32,573 bases of DNA from Sphingobacterium thalpophilum (GCA_945865415.1 CAMBFY010000004.1:1-32573), one strand, 5' to 3'. Counted from the stretch's first letter, positions 16,716 through 26,693 are shown. Made by a program: numbers and translations. The notes: generated by a model not told the origin, from the letters alone.

Positions 16716-19142
16716 TTACTCTGGTTTTAGCAGAGTCTTACTTACACTTACCTTCTCAATTTTATCTCTGGAATAATAGATTGGGAAGTGTTGATCTTTA
16801 GCCCAGGGCTCAAATAGATTTCTGTAAAATGGACTCGCAGGATCACCGGATTGCCCGGGACCATTGCTTGCAACTGCGGCATCCCAATCGCCGGTGTTAA
16901 CGATTATACGGAAAGAGGCTCCGGCATTTTGACGTAAATTCCCGCTGGTTGATCCCGGTGTATCGCCATAGCCCCCACGAGGTAACGGACCCAGATCAAG
17001 CTGAGCTTTTATACTGTCCTTTACGAGATGACCCAGTGCATGAGCTATGTATGTATGCTTATATTTTTCCTGTCCGTATTGCCATTTACTCTGATCCGGA
17101 CCAAGTTTTTCCTCGATATCTTTTAGTCCCGCACTAAATGCTTCAGCCAGAAAGCGATCTCTTCCTGCAATGGGATTTGTGCCGAATTTTTTATCCGGAT
17201 TCAAGATCCAGTCGATTATTCTGCTGGTCTGTAGAGAAAGTAAGTCTTTAACTGATTCAGGAATAAACCGCTCGGAAGCCATTTTTTTGATCTGAGTTTC
17301 CCATGCAGCATAAATCGTAGCTTCAATGGAATTCGGGTTTAACTTAAAATCCCAGGCTTTGAGTTGTTCTCTTGCTGCTGCCTCTTTTGCTGAAAGTGAT
17401 AAATTATTGAGCAGGGGACTTAATGTTCTGGCGGGTATAGACAGATAATCAACCTGCAGGGCTTTCATATCATTCATGCTTAACTTTTTATTTGTACCTA
17501 AAACCTCGTTAATGCGGTTTCCGCGGAAAGGATCTGCCCAGGAGAATCCTGTTGCATCCCAGCGATTAAAGTTTTCAGGTGTCAGATTCTGATTGGCAGT
17601 TGCAAAAAATCCTTTTGCGGGGTTAAAGCTGTGCGGACGTTCTTTAATTGGTAAACGGCCCTCCCATTCAAAACGACCATCACCCGGGACAGGTACTAGT
17701 CCGCTAGATTTTTTCCGAATAGGCTGATAGCCAACCACCTGCCAGCCGATATTTCCTTTCTTATCAGCCCATATCATATTCAGACTTGGGATATGACTAT
17801 ATGAGCATGCTTCGCGGAATTCTTCCCATGTTTTGGCCTGATCCATCCTCAAGGAGGCAAGATAGGGTGCTGCACCCGGTTCTAGCCATCCGCAGCGGAC
17901 TGCATAGGCCTTTTTATTCAGACTGTCTACATAGCTGACCGGACCATGCCTGGTATAAAGCAAATCAACTATTCTATCAGATTTCCCTTTTACTTTAATT
18001 CTTTCCTTGATAACTTTCATGTCCTCCCATTTTCCCTGGTATTTATATTGATACAGATTATTGGGGTTTAAATCATAAACGTACAAGTCCTCGCTATCGG
18101 TCCCGAAAATGGTTAAACCCCAGGCCCCATATTCATTATGGCCTATTGAAATCCCAGGAATTTCCGGCTCACCACCGCCCAGCACATTCCAGCCCGGTGC
18201 AACCAGATGACTCATGTAACGCAGGGAAGGAACAGATATCGTACGATGCGGATCATTGGCCATAAAGGCGGCACCCTCGGCCATTTTATCTCCGCGAACT
18301 ACCCAGTTATTGCTGCCTATGGATAGCTTATCTTCTTTAGATTCATCTGCAGGTAACATGTCCAGATTTAAGGTAAGTTTCTTATCTCCCCGATATTCAG
18401 CCTGAATATCTTCTGGTTCAAATTTTAATGTAGCACGAAAGGCATCATATAATTCCAAGATGTCATCAAATAATAATTCTTTATTAATTGTCGGATCAAG
18501 TTCTATATCAGGTACTTGCGGATGAAAGGAGGAAAGCTCTTTCACTTTTTCTGAACCCAGACGGGCTACTGCGCGGCCGGTTTTCAATTCAACACCAATA
18601 TTTCCTAGTAAACCCTGGTGCCGGGAGATCACGACCTCAGGGGTCCATTTACCGGGTTTTATGTTTAGGATTTTAAATTCTATGGGTAGTTTTTCGGGTG
18701 TTTTAAGGATTTCCTCGATATACGCATTTACCCCATCACTGTAAGCGCTGATGATCTCTTCACCATCTTTGTGATAATGATTCATTTCCTGTTTCATGTC
18801 CCCTCTGAATTTGAATAAACGGGAACCTATATCCCGCTTTACTTCACGTTCACCAAGTATTTCAGCGACAGTTCCTGTTGCCTGTCTTCTCCAAATTTCA
18901 AACTGAAACAGGCGGTCTTTAGCAGCGGCATAACCCTGTGCAAAAAACAGATCATGTTGGTTTTTTGCATAAATATGGTTTACTCCCCATTCATCTCGAA
19001 TAATTTCAACAGGTTCTTTCAAGCCTTTGACGGATAAATCATCAAAGCCAGATTTGTCGCAGGAAATTAGAAAAGTTCCGAATAGGATGAATAGGCCAAA
19101 CTTCAAAGACTTTTGATTAATTTGAATGGTTGAATTTTGCAT
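16716..19142 (-). CDS. penicillin acylase family (Ntn hydrolase) lipoprotein
   Basis: IRDEWGVNHIYAKNQHDLFFAQGYAAAKDRLFQFEIWRR; SNNWVVRGDKMAEGAAFMANDPHR (nucleophile Ser); lipobox FGTFLISCDK. Confidence 0.95.
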   Translation of the reverse strand: MQNSTIQINQKSLKFGLFILFGTFLISCDKSGFDDLSVKGLKEPVEIIRDEWGVNHIYAKNQHDLFFAQGYAAAKDRLFQFEIWRRQATGTVAEILGEREVKRDIGSRLFKFRGDMKQEMNHYHKDGEEIISAYSDGVNAYIEEILKTPEKLPIEFKILNIKPGKWTPEVVISRHQGLLGNIGVELKTGRAVARLGSEKVKELSSFHPQVPDIELDPTINKELLFDDILELYDAFRATLKFEPEDIQAEYRGDKKLTLNLDMLPADESKEDKLSIGSNNWVVRGDKMAEGAAFMANDPHRTISVPSLRYMSHLVAPGWNVLGGGEPEIPGISIGHNEYGAWGLTIFGTDSEDLYVYDLNPNNLYQYKYQGKWEDMKVIKERIKVKGKSDRIVDLLYTRHGPVSYVDSLNKKAYAVRCGWLEPGAAPYLASLRMDQAKTWEEFREACSYSHIPSLNMIWADKKGNIGWQVVGYQPIRKKSSGLVPVPGDGRFEWEGRLPIKERPHSFNPAKGFFATANQNLTPENFNRWDATGFSWADPFRGNRINEVLGTNKKLSMNDMKALQVDYLSIPARTLSPLLNNLSLSAKEAAAREQLKAWDFKLNPNSIEATIYAAWETQIKKMASERFIPESVKDLLSLQTSRIIDWILNPDKKFGTNPIAGRDRFLAEAFSAGLKDIEEKLGPDQSKWQYGQEKYKHTYIAHALGHLVKDSIKAQLDLGPLPRGGYGDTPGSTSGNLRQNAGASFRIIVNTGDWDAAVASNGPGQSGDPASPFYRNLFEPWAKDQHFPIYYSRDKIEKVSVSKTLLKPE

Positions 19143-19286
19143 GTGAACTGGTATAGATTTTTTAGGTATTGAATTATGTTTTAGTAATCTTTTCTGAATA
19201 TCCGTATTTTAGTAAATAGAAACAAGCAGGGAATTGTTTTGTTACTTAAGGGATATTAGTAGAATTTGTTTAAGCAAGGGGCGACC

Positions 19287-19487
19287 ATGAATGATTTCAA
19301 CAATAAGCATGATGAATTTTGGAAATGGGGGATTATGTATAATAATCCCAATGATCCTGCGATATGGGTTGATAAGCGTATAGGTATCGGCTGGACTTTA
19401 AATTTTGCACGTAAAGAATCATGGCTCATCATTTTTATGATTCTTGGTATTCCTGTGGCTTTTTTGGTGTTTACGATTTTTGGATAG
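19287..19487 (+). CDS. DUF5808-like small membrane protein
   Basis: FWKWGIMYNNPNDPAIWVDKRIGIGWTLNFARKESW plus one TM segment; start trimmed to MNDF. Confidence 0.75.
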   Translation: MNDFNNKHDEFWKWGIMYNNPNDPAIWVDKRIGIGWTLNFARKESWLIIFMILGIPVAFLVFTIFG

Positions 19488-19509
19488 TTGGTTTAAGTTT
19501 TCATTCTGA

Positions 19510-19739
19510 GTACAGCGATATGTCATTGCTTAGTACAGCGATATGTCATTGCTTAGTACAGCGTTATGTCATTGCTTAGTATAGCGTTATGTCATTGCTG
19601 AGTACAGCGTTATGTCATTGCTTAGTATAGCGTTATGTCATTGCTTAGTATAGCGTTATGTCATTGCTGAGTATAGCGTTATGTCATTGCTGAGTACAGC
19701 GTTATGTCATTGCTGAGTATAGCGTTATGTCATTGCGAG
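19510..19739. repeat. 23-bp tandem repeat array, 10 units
   Basis: Unit GTAYAGCGWTATGTCATTGCTKA repeated contiguously; the last unit runs into cattgcgagcgcagcgaagcaatctcc. Confidence 0.97.
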
Positions 19740-19885
19740 CGCAGCGAAGCAATCTCCTTGCTATTATTTTCAGTGCCTGGAATTAGTAGTTGTTTTCACC
19801 AATCTTTTTTTTAATTTGTTCTCTGTAGAAATTATAGCTCCTTGAAATGGCCTTTGAAGATAGTTTACTTTTACAATCCTTTTTT

Positions 19886-21082
19886 ATGAAGAAATTAAGA
19901 TTATTGACGGCATTTGCAGTTTGTATTATTGGTATGGGCTTTGTGAACATTAGCAAAGCGAATTTCCCAGATCAAGCATTCAGGACGGATAGCCTCCCAG
20001 GAGTTAAAAAGATAAAGGACATCATGATCTATGAAGACGCTCAATTCTATTCTTCCTTTCCTTCCATAGTAAAACGGCCGAACGGAGAGTTGCTTCTGGC
20101 ATTCAGAAGGGCGCCTGATCGAAAGGTATTTGGGGAAAGTCATACGGATCATGTTGATCCGAACAGTTATCTTGTTTCATTGAGATCAAAGGATGGGGCG
20201 AACTGGTCAAAGAATCCTGAACTGATTTATGCACACCCTTTTGGTGGTTCCCAGGATCCTTGTTTACTACAATTACGAGATGGAACCTTATTGTGTACCA
20301 GTTATGGCTGGGCATTTGTCAGGCCCGATGGCATGAAAAATCTTAAAAAGCCTTATTTTCTGGCCGCGGGTGCAGTATTTCTAGGAGGGTATCTTGTCAG
20401 GTCAAAAGATGGAGGTAAGAGCTGGGACCAGCCAATCTATCCTACACCTATTGAGCCCGAAATAAATATTACTCCTATGGGAGATCCTGTCCCGGCCTAT
20501 AACCGTGGTGCCTTATATGAAAGCAAGAGCGGCAGAATTTTCTGGGCGGTGGCAGCAAGCCATGCTCCAGGTAAAACATCGGTACATTTAATCAATTCAG
20601 ACGATAAGGGACAGACCTGGCACTATTCAGCTCCGGTGGCCCTTGATGATAAAATTTCATTCAATGAGACTTCGGTTTATGAAACACCCAAAGGGGATGT
20701 TCTTGCTTTTCTCAGGACTGCTGGCTACGAAGATCAGGCTTGTATTGCCCGTTCAACTGATGGTGGCAAAACTTTTAGCAAATGGGAGGGAATGGGGTTT
20801 AAAGGTCATCCTTTGAATGCACTCCGGCTTCCGGACAAGCGGGTGCTGATCACCTATGGTTATCGTCATAAGCCCTATGGTATCCGTGCCCGCATTCTGA
20901 ATGCAGAGTGTACCGACTTTAAAACTGCTCCAGAGATTATTCTGCGTGAGGATGGCGGAACTGGCGATCTCGGCTATACTTGGCCGGTTCAGTTAGACAA
21001 GAAGCGGGTTCTGGTTACCTATTATTTTAATAAGGATAATGGTACAAGATCGATACAGGGAACAATCTTAAAGGTGGATTGA
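19886..21082 (+). CDS. sialidase / BNR-repeat glycosidase-like secreted protein
   Basis: Asp-box motifs SKDGGKSWDQ, SDDKGQTWHY, STDGGKTFSKW; FPSIVKRPNGELLLAFRR; signal peptide from MKKLRLL. Confidence 0.85.
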   Translation: MKKLRLLTAFAVCIIGMGFVNISKANFPDQAFRTDSLPGVKKIKDIMIYEDAQFYSSFPSIVKRPNGELLLAFRRAPDRKVFGESHTDHVDPNSYLVSLRSKDGANWSKNPELIYAHPFGGSQDPCLLQLRDGTLLCTSYGWAFVRPDGMKNLKKPYFLAAGAVFLGGYLVRSKDGGKSWDQPIYPTPIEPEINITPMGDPVPAYNRGALYESKSGRIFWAVAASHAPGKTSVHLINSDDKGQTWHYSAPVALDDKISFNETSVYETPKGDVLAFLRTAGYEDQACIARSTDGGKTFSKWEGMGFKGHPLNALRLPDKRVLITYGYRHKPYGIRARILNAECTDFKTAPEIILREDGGTGDLGYTWPVQLDKKRVLVTYYFNKDNGTRSIQGTILKVD

Positions 21083-21120
21083 TTGTTAGCTTGACCTGTC
21101 ATTCCGGGCTTGACCTGAAA

Positions 21121-22485
21121 CTATCCCGACATGCTAAACAACTGTGTTTCCGGCTGACTGGCCCAAAGGTGAGTATCAAATGCCATACAAATATTTCTAA
21201 GGAATCGTTTACCCAATGGCGTTACTGTTACACTATTATCCCTGATGATGAGCAATCCATCATGCCGAAGTGTTTTAGCACGTTCCAAACCTGATATCAT
21301 TGCGGCAATCAAGGGCTTGCTAATATCCCAATCTGTTCGACCCCTACACATCAGATCTAAGATATGTTTACGGATAATTAGATCTTCATGCGTTAATTGG
21401 TGTCCTTTGAATACAGGCAACTTGCCATTATTCACCAGTTTAGTATAATCTTCTACCTTTTTAACATTTTGGGCAAAAGCAAACCAACTATCACTTATTG
21501 ATGAAACCCCAAGGCCTATCATCAATTGAGTATATTGGTGAGTATAACCCATGAAATTACGGTGCAACTCTCCTGAGTGTTCCGCTTTACTAAGACTATC
21601 GGAACTCAAGGAGAAGTGATCCATTCCAATCTCTTCATAACCCATTGAAGTAAACATCTGGCGGCCTAACTCATATAATTTCTGTTTTTCAATCACAGAA
21701 GGCAGATCTGCTTCAGTAAAACTCCTCTGACCCGGTTTTATCCAGGGCACATGTGCATAACTGTAAAATGCAATCCTATCGGGCATTAGCTTCTCAACCT
21801 GAAATATAGTATCTCCAAGTCCTTCATAAGTTTGAAGCGGCAATCCATAGATCAGATCAAAATTGACAGAAGTGTACCCAATCATTCTTGCCAGTTCAGT
21901 TACAGTTTTTACCTGTTCAAAGCTTTGCATTCGGTTGATAATCCGCTGCACTTTAAAATCAAAATCCTGAATACCAAGGCTGAGTCTTCTAAATCCCAAA
22001 TCATATAAGGTTCTAAGATGATCTTCTGTGGTATTTTTAGGATGAGCTTCAAAACTAAACTCGGCATCAGGGTGTAAATCTGCATCAGCAGTCAGACCAT
22101 TAATCAGAGTTTTCAGGTTCTTTACAGCAAAAAAAGTTGGTGTACCTCCGCCCAAATGGATTTCTCTGATCTTCGGCTTATCAGCAAAAACTTCCCTGTA
22201 CAAGGCCCATTCTTTCAAAACCGTTTGAATATAAGGATGTTCTACCAGATGATTACGGGTAATTCGTGTATTACATCCACAATAAGTACAAAGGCTTTCA
22301 CAAAATGGCAAGTGTACATATAGGCTGATTCCATTATCCGAGTTACTTTGGTCAAAAGAAAATTTAACAGATTCTGTCCATTTATTGAGATCCGGCATTT
22401 CAGGATTCCAGTAAGGAACTGTTGGATAGCTGGTATAACGAGGAGCTGGTACGTGATATTTACTTATTAAATCAGGGGTATTCAT
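21121..22485 (-). CDS. hemN: oxygen-independent coproporphyrinogen III oxidase
   Basis: Radical SAM motif CESLCTYCGCNT, APRYTSYPTVPYW, EIHLGGGTPTF; start trimmed from 22533 to MNTPDL. Confidence 0.93.
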   Translation of the reverse strand: MNTPDLISKYHVPAPRYTSYPTVPYWNPEMPDLNKWTESVKFSFDQSNSDNGISLYVHLPFCESLCTYCGCNTRITRNHLVEHPYIQTVLKEWALYREVFADKPKIREIHLGGGTPTFFAVKNLKTLINGLTADADLHPDAEFSFEAHPKNTTEDHLRTLYDLGFRRLSLGIQDFDFKVQRIINRMQSFEQVKTVTELARMIGYTSVNFDLIYGLPLQTYEGLGDTIFQVEKLMPDRIAFYSYAHVPWIKPGQRSFTEADLPSVIEKQKLYELGRQMFTSMGYEEIGMDHFSLSSDSLSKAEHSGELHRNFMGYTHQYTQLMIGLGVSSISDSWFAFAQNVKKVEDYTKLVNNGKLPVFKGHQLTHEDLIIRKHILDLMCRGRTDWDISKPLIAAMISGLERAKTLRHDGLLIIRDNSVTVTPLGKRFLRNICMAFDTHLWASQPETQLFSMSG

Positions 22486-22507
22486 ATTTGGTTTTTGAAT
22501 CAAATAT

Positions 22508-23512
22508 TTAGCGCTTTGAGCATCCATCAGCACATATACAAGCTTTTCCTGAACATTTTCCGGCTTGCCAGTTATCCAAATTCCTGATTACCAAATTTGC
22601 AATTTCCTGAAGTGATTCTTTAGTGAGGAATGCCTGATGAGGTGAAATAATTACATTTGGGAATGACAAAAGTTCTGCCATGATCGGATCCTTGACAAGA
22701 TCATGGCGATGGTCAGAATAAAACATATCCTTTTCAAATTCATATCCATCCAAACCGAGCCAGCCAATCTGCCCACTATGCAATGCCCTGAGTAAATCAG
22801 CAGATTTGATCAATCCACCTCTGCTGGTATTAATAAGCATCACTTCGGTCTTCATTTTAGAAATACTTTGCCTATTAATAATATGTTTTGTGACGGAAGT
22901 AAGCGGGATATGCAGAGATATTATATCCGATTCTTCTAATAGCTTGCCGAAGCTAACTTGCTCTATACCATCAAGGTTAGGATATTCAATAATATCATGT
23001 CCAAGAATCTTACAGCCCAGGCTGCTGAAGACTGAGGCTGTAGCTTTTCCAATTGCACCGAGGCCAACAATTCCAACGGTTTTCCCTCTGAAATTGAATC
23101 CAATATGCTGATCAATTCTAAAATCAAACTCCTTACTGCTGTTAGCCGTAGGGATAATTCTCCTGCCTAAAGAAAGTGCAAGCATGAGAGCGTATTCAGA
23201 AACTGCTGCAGGGGAATAAGAAGGTACATTCGCCAACTTGATATTCCTTCTTCCGGCTGCTAAGCGGTCTATGTGATCCGTTGAAACCGACCGGGTGGTA
23301 ATGTACTTAATTCCAAAATCGGCTAGTTTTTCAATTACTTCCTCCGTGAGATAGTCCTGGCTAGATACAACTACGGCTTCTTTACCTTGTGCATATAAAG
23401 CAGTTTCAAGATTTAACGTATTAGAAATTAATGTAATATCATGCTGTTTGTGATTTGCACGGGCTACAAATTCCTTTTCAAACTCTCTGACACTATAGGC
23501 AACAACTTTCAT
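22508..23512 (-). CDS. D-lactate dehydrogenase-like 2-hydroxyacid dehydrogenase
   Basis: VGIVGLGAIGKATASVFSSLGCKILGHD NAD site; RSVSTDHID, NTSRGGLI, ISPHQAFLT. Confidence 0.9.
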   Translation of the reverse strand: MKVVAYSVREFEKEFVARANHKQHDITLISNTLNLETALYAQGKEAVVVSSQDYLTEEVIEKLADFGIKYITTRSVSTDHIDRLAAGRRNIKLANVPSYSPAAVSEYALMLALSLGRRIIPTANSSKEFDFRIDQHIGFNFRGKTVGIVGLGAIGKATASVFSSLGCKILGHDIIEYPNLDGIEQVSFGKLLEESDIISLHIPLTSVTKHIINRQSISKMKTEVMLINTSRGGLIKSADLLRALHSGQIGWLGLDGYEFEKDMFYSDHRHDLVKDPIMAELLSFPNVIISPHQAFLTKESLQEIANLVIRNLDNWQAGKCSGKACICADGCSKR

Positions 23513-23529
23513 TCATTAAACATTTATTC

Positions 23530-23537
23530 CAAAAGTA
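23530..23537 (-). promoter_or_regulatory. putative Bacteroidota -7 element (TAnnTTTG) upstream of ldh-hemN
   Basis: Minus-strand TACTTTTG, 18 bp upstream of the ldh ATG. Confidence 0.45.
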
Positions 23538-23581
23538 CCTTTAGGAATAAAGTTCTGTAATGAGTGATGTCATAAAGAAAA

Positions 23582-23595
23582 ATGATCTTTATCAA
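23582..23595 (-). promoter_or_regulatory. FNR-box-like palindrome upstream of ldh-hemN
   Basis: Minus strand TTGATAAAGATCAT versus TTGATnnnnATCAA (9/10 consensus positions); overlaps the stop of the upstream regulator gene. Confidence 0.5.
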
Positions 23596-24653
23596 TTTTT
23601 CATTTTATGCAGCTTGGTAAAATCAACAATATCAATCACACTTCCCTTCTTTTCGATGATTCCTTCGTCCTTGAAATCGCTTAATGTCCGGCTAACTGTT
23701 TCGGTGGCCATACCTGCCATTGATGCTAAATCCTCCCTGGAAATTCTGATCTGAACCTCCGAGCTTTCGGAAGCATTTTGTTGCTTTGCCAGACGAATCA
23801 GAACCTCTGCCATGCGTTTCCTCACAGAGTGATAAGCCAACTGAAGTAATTGCTCCTCCTTTTCTATCAGGTTACTGGATAATAGTCCAATAAACTTCTG
23901 ACCAATATCTGTATAACTATCAAGTAACTGCTTTACAATGTCTTTAGGAAGAAGACATATCATAGTATCATCTACAGCCTCCGCTGTTTCATTGTAATGA
24001 TCACCGGAGAGCATGGCCTGTATGCCGAGGTATTCTTCAGGCCCATACATGCCGGTGACTAATTCTCTGCCATCTTCACTCATTTTAATCGCCTTTACCC
24101 TTCCGCTAAGTATGAGGTATATACCTGTCACATTATCACTTTCATAGTAAATGATTTGTTTTTTTCTTACTTGCTTAACCTTTCGGTCAGCAATAATTTT
24201 CTTCAATTCATTTAGACCCTGATTTTGATTAGTCAGCAATTGAAGACTTTCGAACGATTTACTATAAAAGGCCTCAATTTTATCCTTTTTATGAAAACGC
24301 GACTCAATGGTATTCAGTAACTCCATATCGTCGAAAGGCTTGGTTAGATAATCATCTGCACCCATTTCCATACCCTTTCTCATATCAGCCCTTTCGGCTT
24401 TTGCCGTCAGGAAAATAAAAGGAATGTTGGAAGTTTCACGATTCTTAGACAAAAGATATAAAACGCCATAACCATCCAGTTCAGGCATCATTATATCGCA
24501 AAGTATCATATCCGGTAAATGTTGCTGTGCCAATTCTACACCAATCTTACCATTATCTGCCTCCAAAACATCATAACCTGCAAGTACAAGAATTTCAACA
24601 GAACTTTCCCTGATATCCTTGTTGTCTTCAATTATTAGAATCTTCTTTTTCAT
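23592..24653 (-). CDS. response regulator: receiver domain fused to CRP/FNR cNMP-binding-like and HTH_Crp domains
   Basis: REC motifs (EDN, CDIMMPELDG, FLTAKA, KPF); CAP-like GIYLILSGRVKAIKMSEDGRELV; HTH REDLASMAGMATETVSRTLSDFKDEGII. Confidence 0.93.
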   Translation of the reverse strand: MKKKILIIEDNKDIRESSVEILVLAGYDVLEADNGKIGVELAQQHLPDMILCDIMMPELDGYGVLYLLSKNRETSNIPFIFLTAKAERADMRKGMEMGADDYLTKPFDDMELLNTIESRFHKKDKIEAFYSKSFESLQLLTNQNQGLNELKKIIADRKVKQVRKKQIIYYESDNVTGIYLILSGRVKAIKMSEDGRELVTGMYGPEEYLGIQAMLSGDHYNETAEAVDDTMICLLPKDIVKQLLDSYTDIGQKFIGLLSSNLIEKEEQLLQLAYHSVRKRMAEVLIRLAKQQNASESSEVQIRISREDLASMAGMATETVSRTLSDFKDEGIIEKKGSVIDIVDFTKLHKMKN

Positions 24654-25846
24654 AGATTTTTTTGCCGGAATTTTAGGGAAAATATAGTTTTCTGATTTGG
24701 TAGACTTATAAAATTAACGTTTCCTCCCATCAAATTAACATAACGCATGATGATATTAAGACCTAAGCCTGTTCCGGGGATATTTCCAATATTATTAGCC
24801 CGAAAAAATGGCTCAAATAAATGTTTGTGATCTGTTTCAGGTATTCCTATACCATTATCACTTACGGTTACAATACACTCCTTATCAGAAAGTTCAGTAT
24901 TAAACTCGATGAATGTATTCTCGCCGGAATACTTTATGGCATTAGAAATTAGGTTGATTATACAATTTCGCAGTAAATTCTGATCCAATAGAACTTTGCT
25001 ATGCAGGCCGGTATGCTGATAAATGATATGCTGATCTTTTTTAGCCATCATTTGCATCTCCTCGGTGATTTCTTCAGATAGTTTGACAATATCGAACTCA
25101 GTAAAAGTAGTTTCAATTTTACCCGCCTCAAGTCGCTCAAGAGATAGAAAATCATCCAGAATAGTGGTTAGATTACCAACAGAATTTTTTATTTTAATTA
25201 CATGCTTTGAAATATTAGTACCATCATCCTGTAATTGATATTTTTCTATCAATGATGCAGATAATTGTATTGAACTAAGAGGCGTGCGGAATTCATGTGA
25301 GGCCATAGAAACAAACCGGCTTTTTAGCTGATTCAGTTCTTTTTCCTTTTCAAGAGATTTGCTGACAATTTCTTTCGCTACCTGAAGTTCTGTAACAGAC
25401 TTCTGCAAAGAATTTGTACGATCCTCTACCAGCTTTTCAAGTTGTGAAGCATAATGTAATATTTGAGCCTCTGCATTTTTTTCCCTGCTTAAATCATGGA
25501 TAAAGCCTGTATAGATTATCCTTCCAGAGTAATTAACTTCACTAACTGCAAGTCGGAATGGAAATAAGGTACCATTCTTCTTCAATCCCTGAACATCCCG
25601 CCCTTGACCGATAACATGAGGGGAAGCTGTCCTTTGATAACGGGCGAGGTATTCATCATGCTGACCCTTATCCGGCTGAGGCATTAACATTGAAATATTT
25701 TGACCAGTGACTTCTTTAGCTGAATATCCAAACAAAGCACAGGCCGAAGGGTTTATCGACTCAATTAAGCCCCGTTGATCAATCGTTATGATTCCATCAA
25801 TAGCATTTTCAATAATTGCATGTAACAATGCGCCTTTATCAGTCAT
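24650..25846 (-). CDS. soluble FixL-like PAS sensor histidine kinase
   Basis: PAS segment MPQPDKGQHDEYLARYQRTASPHVIGQGRDVQG resembles the FixL heme-PAS; H-box SHEFRTPLSS; N, G boxes; no TM segment; 4-nt ATGA overlap with the next gene. Confidence 0.92.
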   Translation of the reverse strand: MTDKGALLHAIIENAIDGIITIDQRGLIESINPSACALFGYSAKEVTGQNISMLMPQPDKGQHDEYLARYQRTASPHVIGQGRDVQGLKKNGTLFPFRLAVSEVNYSGRIIYTGFIHDLSREKNAEAQILHYASQLEKLVEDRTNSLQKSVTELQVAKEIVSKSLEKEKELNQLKSRFVSMASHEFRTPLSSIQLSASLIEKYQLQDDGTNISKHVIKIKNSVGNLTTILDDFLSLERLEAGKIETTFTEFDIVKLSEEITEEMQMMAKKDQHIIYQHTGLHSKVLLDQNLLRNCIINLISNAIKYSGENTFIEFNTELSDKECIVTVSDNGIGIPETDHKHLFEPFFRANNIGNIPGTGLGLNIIMRYVNLMGGNVNFISLPNQKTIFSLKFRQKNL

Positions 25847-25964
25847 ACAACAAAAATTGTCTTTTGAATTTAAAAATGAAGATTTGCCCTTGAAAGAACT
25901 GTTTAAAATTCAGAAGCTCTCATTGCTCATTTTGTAAAATTCGTGATGTGGATTAATGGATAGA

Positions 25965-26693
25965 TTAATTCAAAGTCAGATAGAGCAGAGCGGCCAGACC
26001 AGCCCCAATCATAGGCCCCAGAACCGGTATCCACGCGTACGACCAGTCGCTGTTTCCCTTACCGGCTACCGGAAGTATAGCATGCATTATCCTTGGACCG
26101 AGATCACGAACCGGGTTAATTGCATACCCGGTTGTCCCTCCCAGGCAAAGTCCGATAGCCCAAACAGTAAACATTACTGGAATTGCTCCCAAGGATCCAA
26201 GACCTACAGGTGTTTTAGAATCTACAATTTCTGCGCTGGTAATATGAAATATCACAAATAAGAGGACAAATGACCCAATAATTTCGCTTGTAAGATTAGA
26301 AAAGGTATTTCTTATTGCAGGCCCGGTACAAAATGCAGCAAGCTTTAATCCTATATCATCAGTTACTGCAAAATGATCTTTATACTTGAACCAAGCCAGA
26401 GAAGAACCAAGCATTGCTCCCAACATCTGAGCAAGCATATAGACCGGAACTTGTGCCCATTCAAACTTCCCTGCGATGGCAAGCGCGAAGGTAACTGCAG
26501 GATTAAGATGTGCACCGCTGTACGGGGCCGATACAACTACCCCTAAAAAAACGGCTAATGCCCAGGCTGTGGTGATTACTATCAATCCTCCACCGTTTCC
26601 TTTAGTTCCTGTTAAAACAACGTTGGCAACAACTCCGTTACCCAATAAAATTACAAGTGCAGTCCCTAAAAATTCTGCTGTAAACGGTGCCAT
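25965..26693 (-). CDS. glpF: MIP family glycerol facilitator/aquaporin
   Basis: GAHLNPAVTFALA and GYAINPVRDLGPRI; immediately downstream of glpK. Confidence 0.92.
   Translation of the reverse strand: MAPFTAEFLGTALVILLGNGVVANVVLTGTKGNGGGLIVITTAWALAVFLGVVVSAPYSGAHLNPAVTFALAIAGKFEWAQVPVYMLAQMLGAMLGSSLAWFKYKDHFAVTDDIGLKLAAFCTGPAIRNTFSNLTSEIIGSFVLLFVIFHITSAEIVDSKTPVGLGSLGAIPVMFTVWAIGLCLGGTTGYAINPVRDLGPRIMHAILPVAGKGNSDWSYAWIPVLGPMIGAGLAALLYLTLN

Noticed and set aside
19510-19739. Possible CRISPR array
   Set aside because: Units are contiguous 23-bp repeats with no variable spacers and no cas genes nearby; it is a plain tandem repeat.
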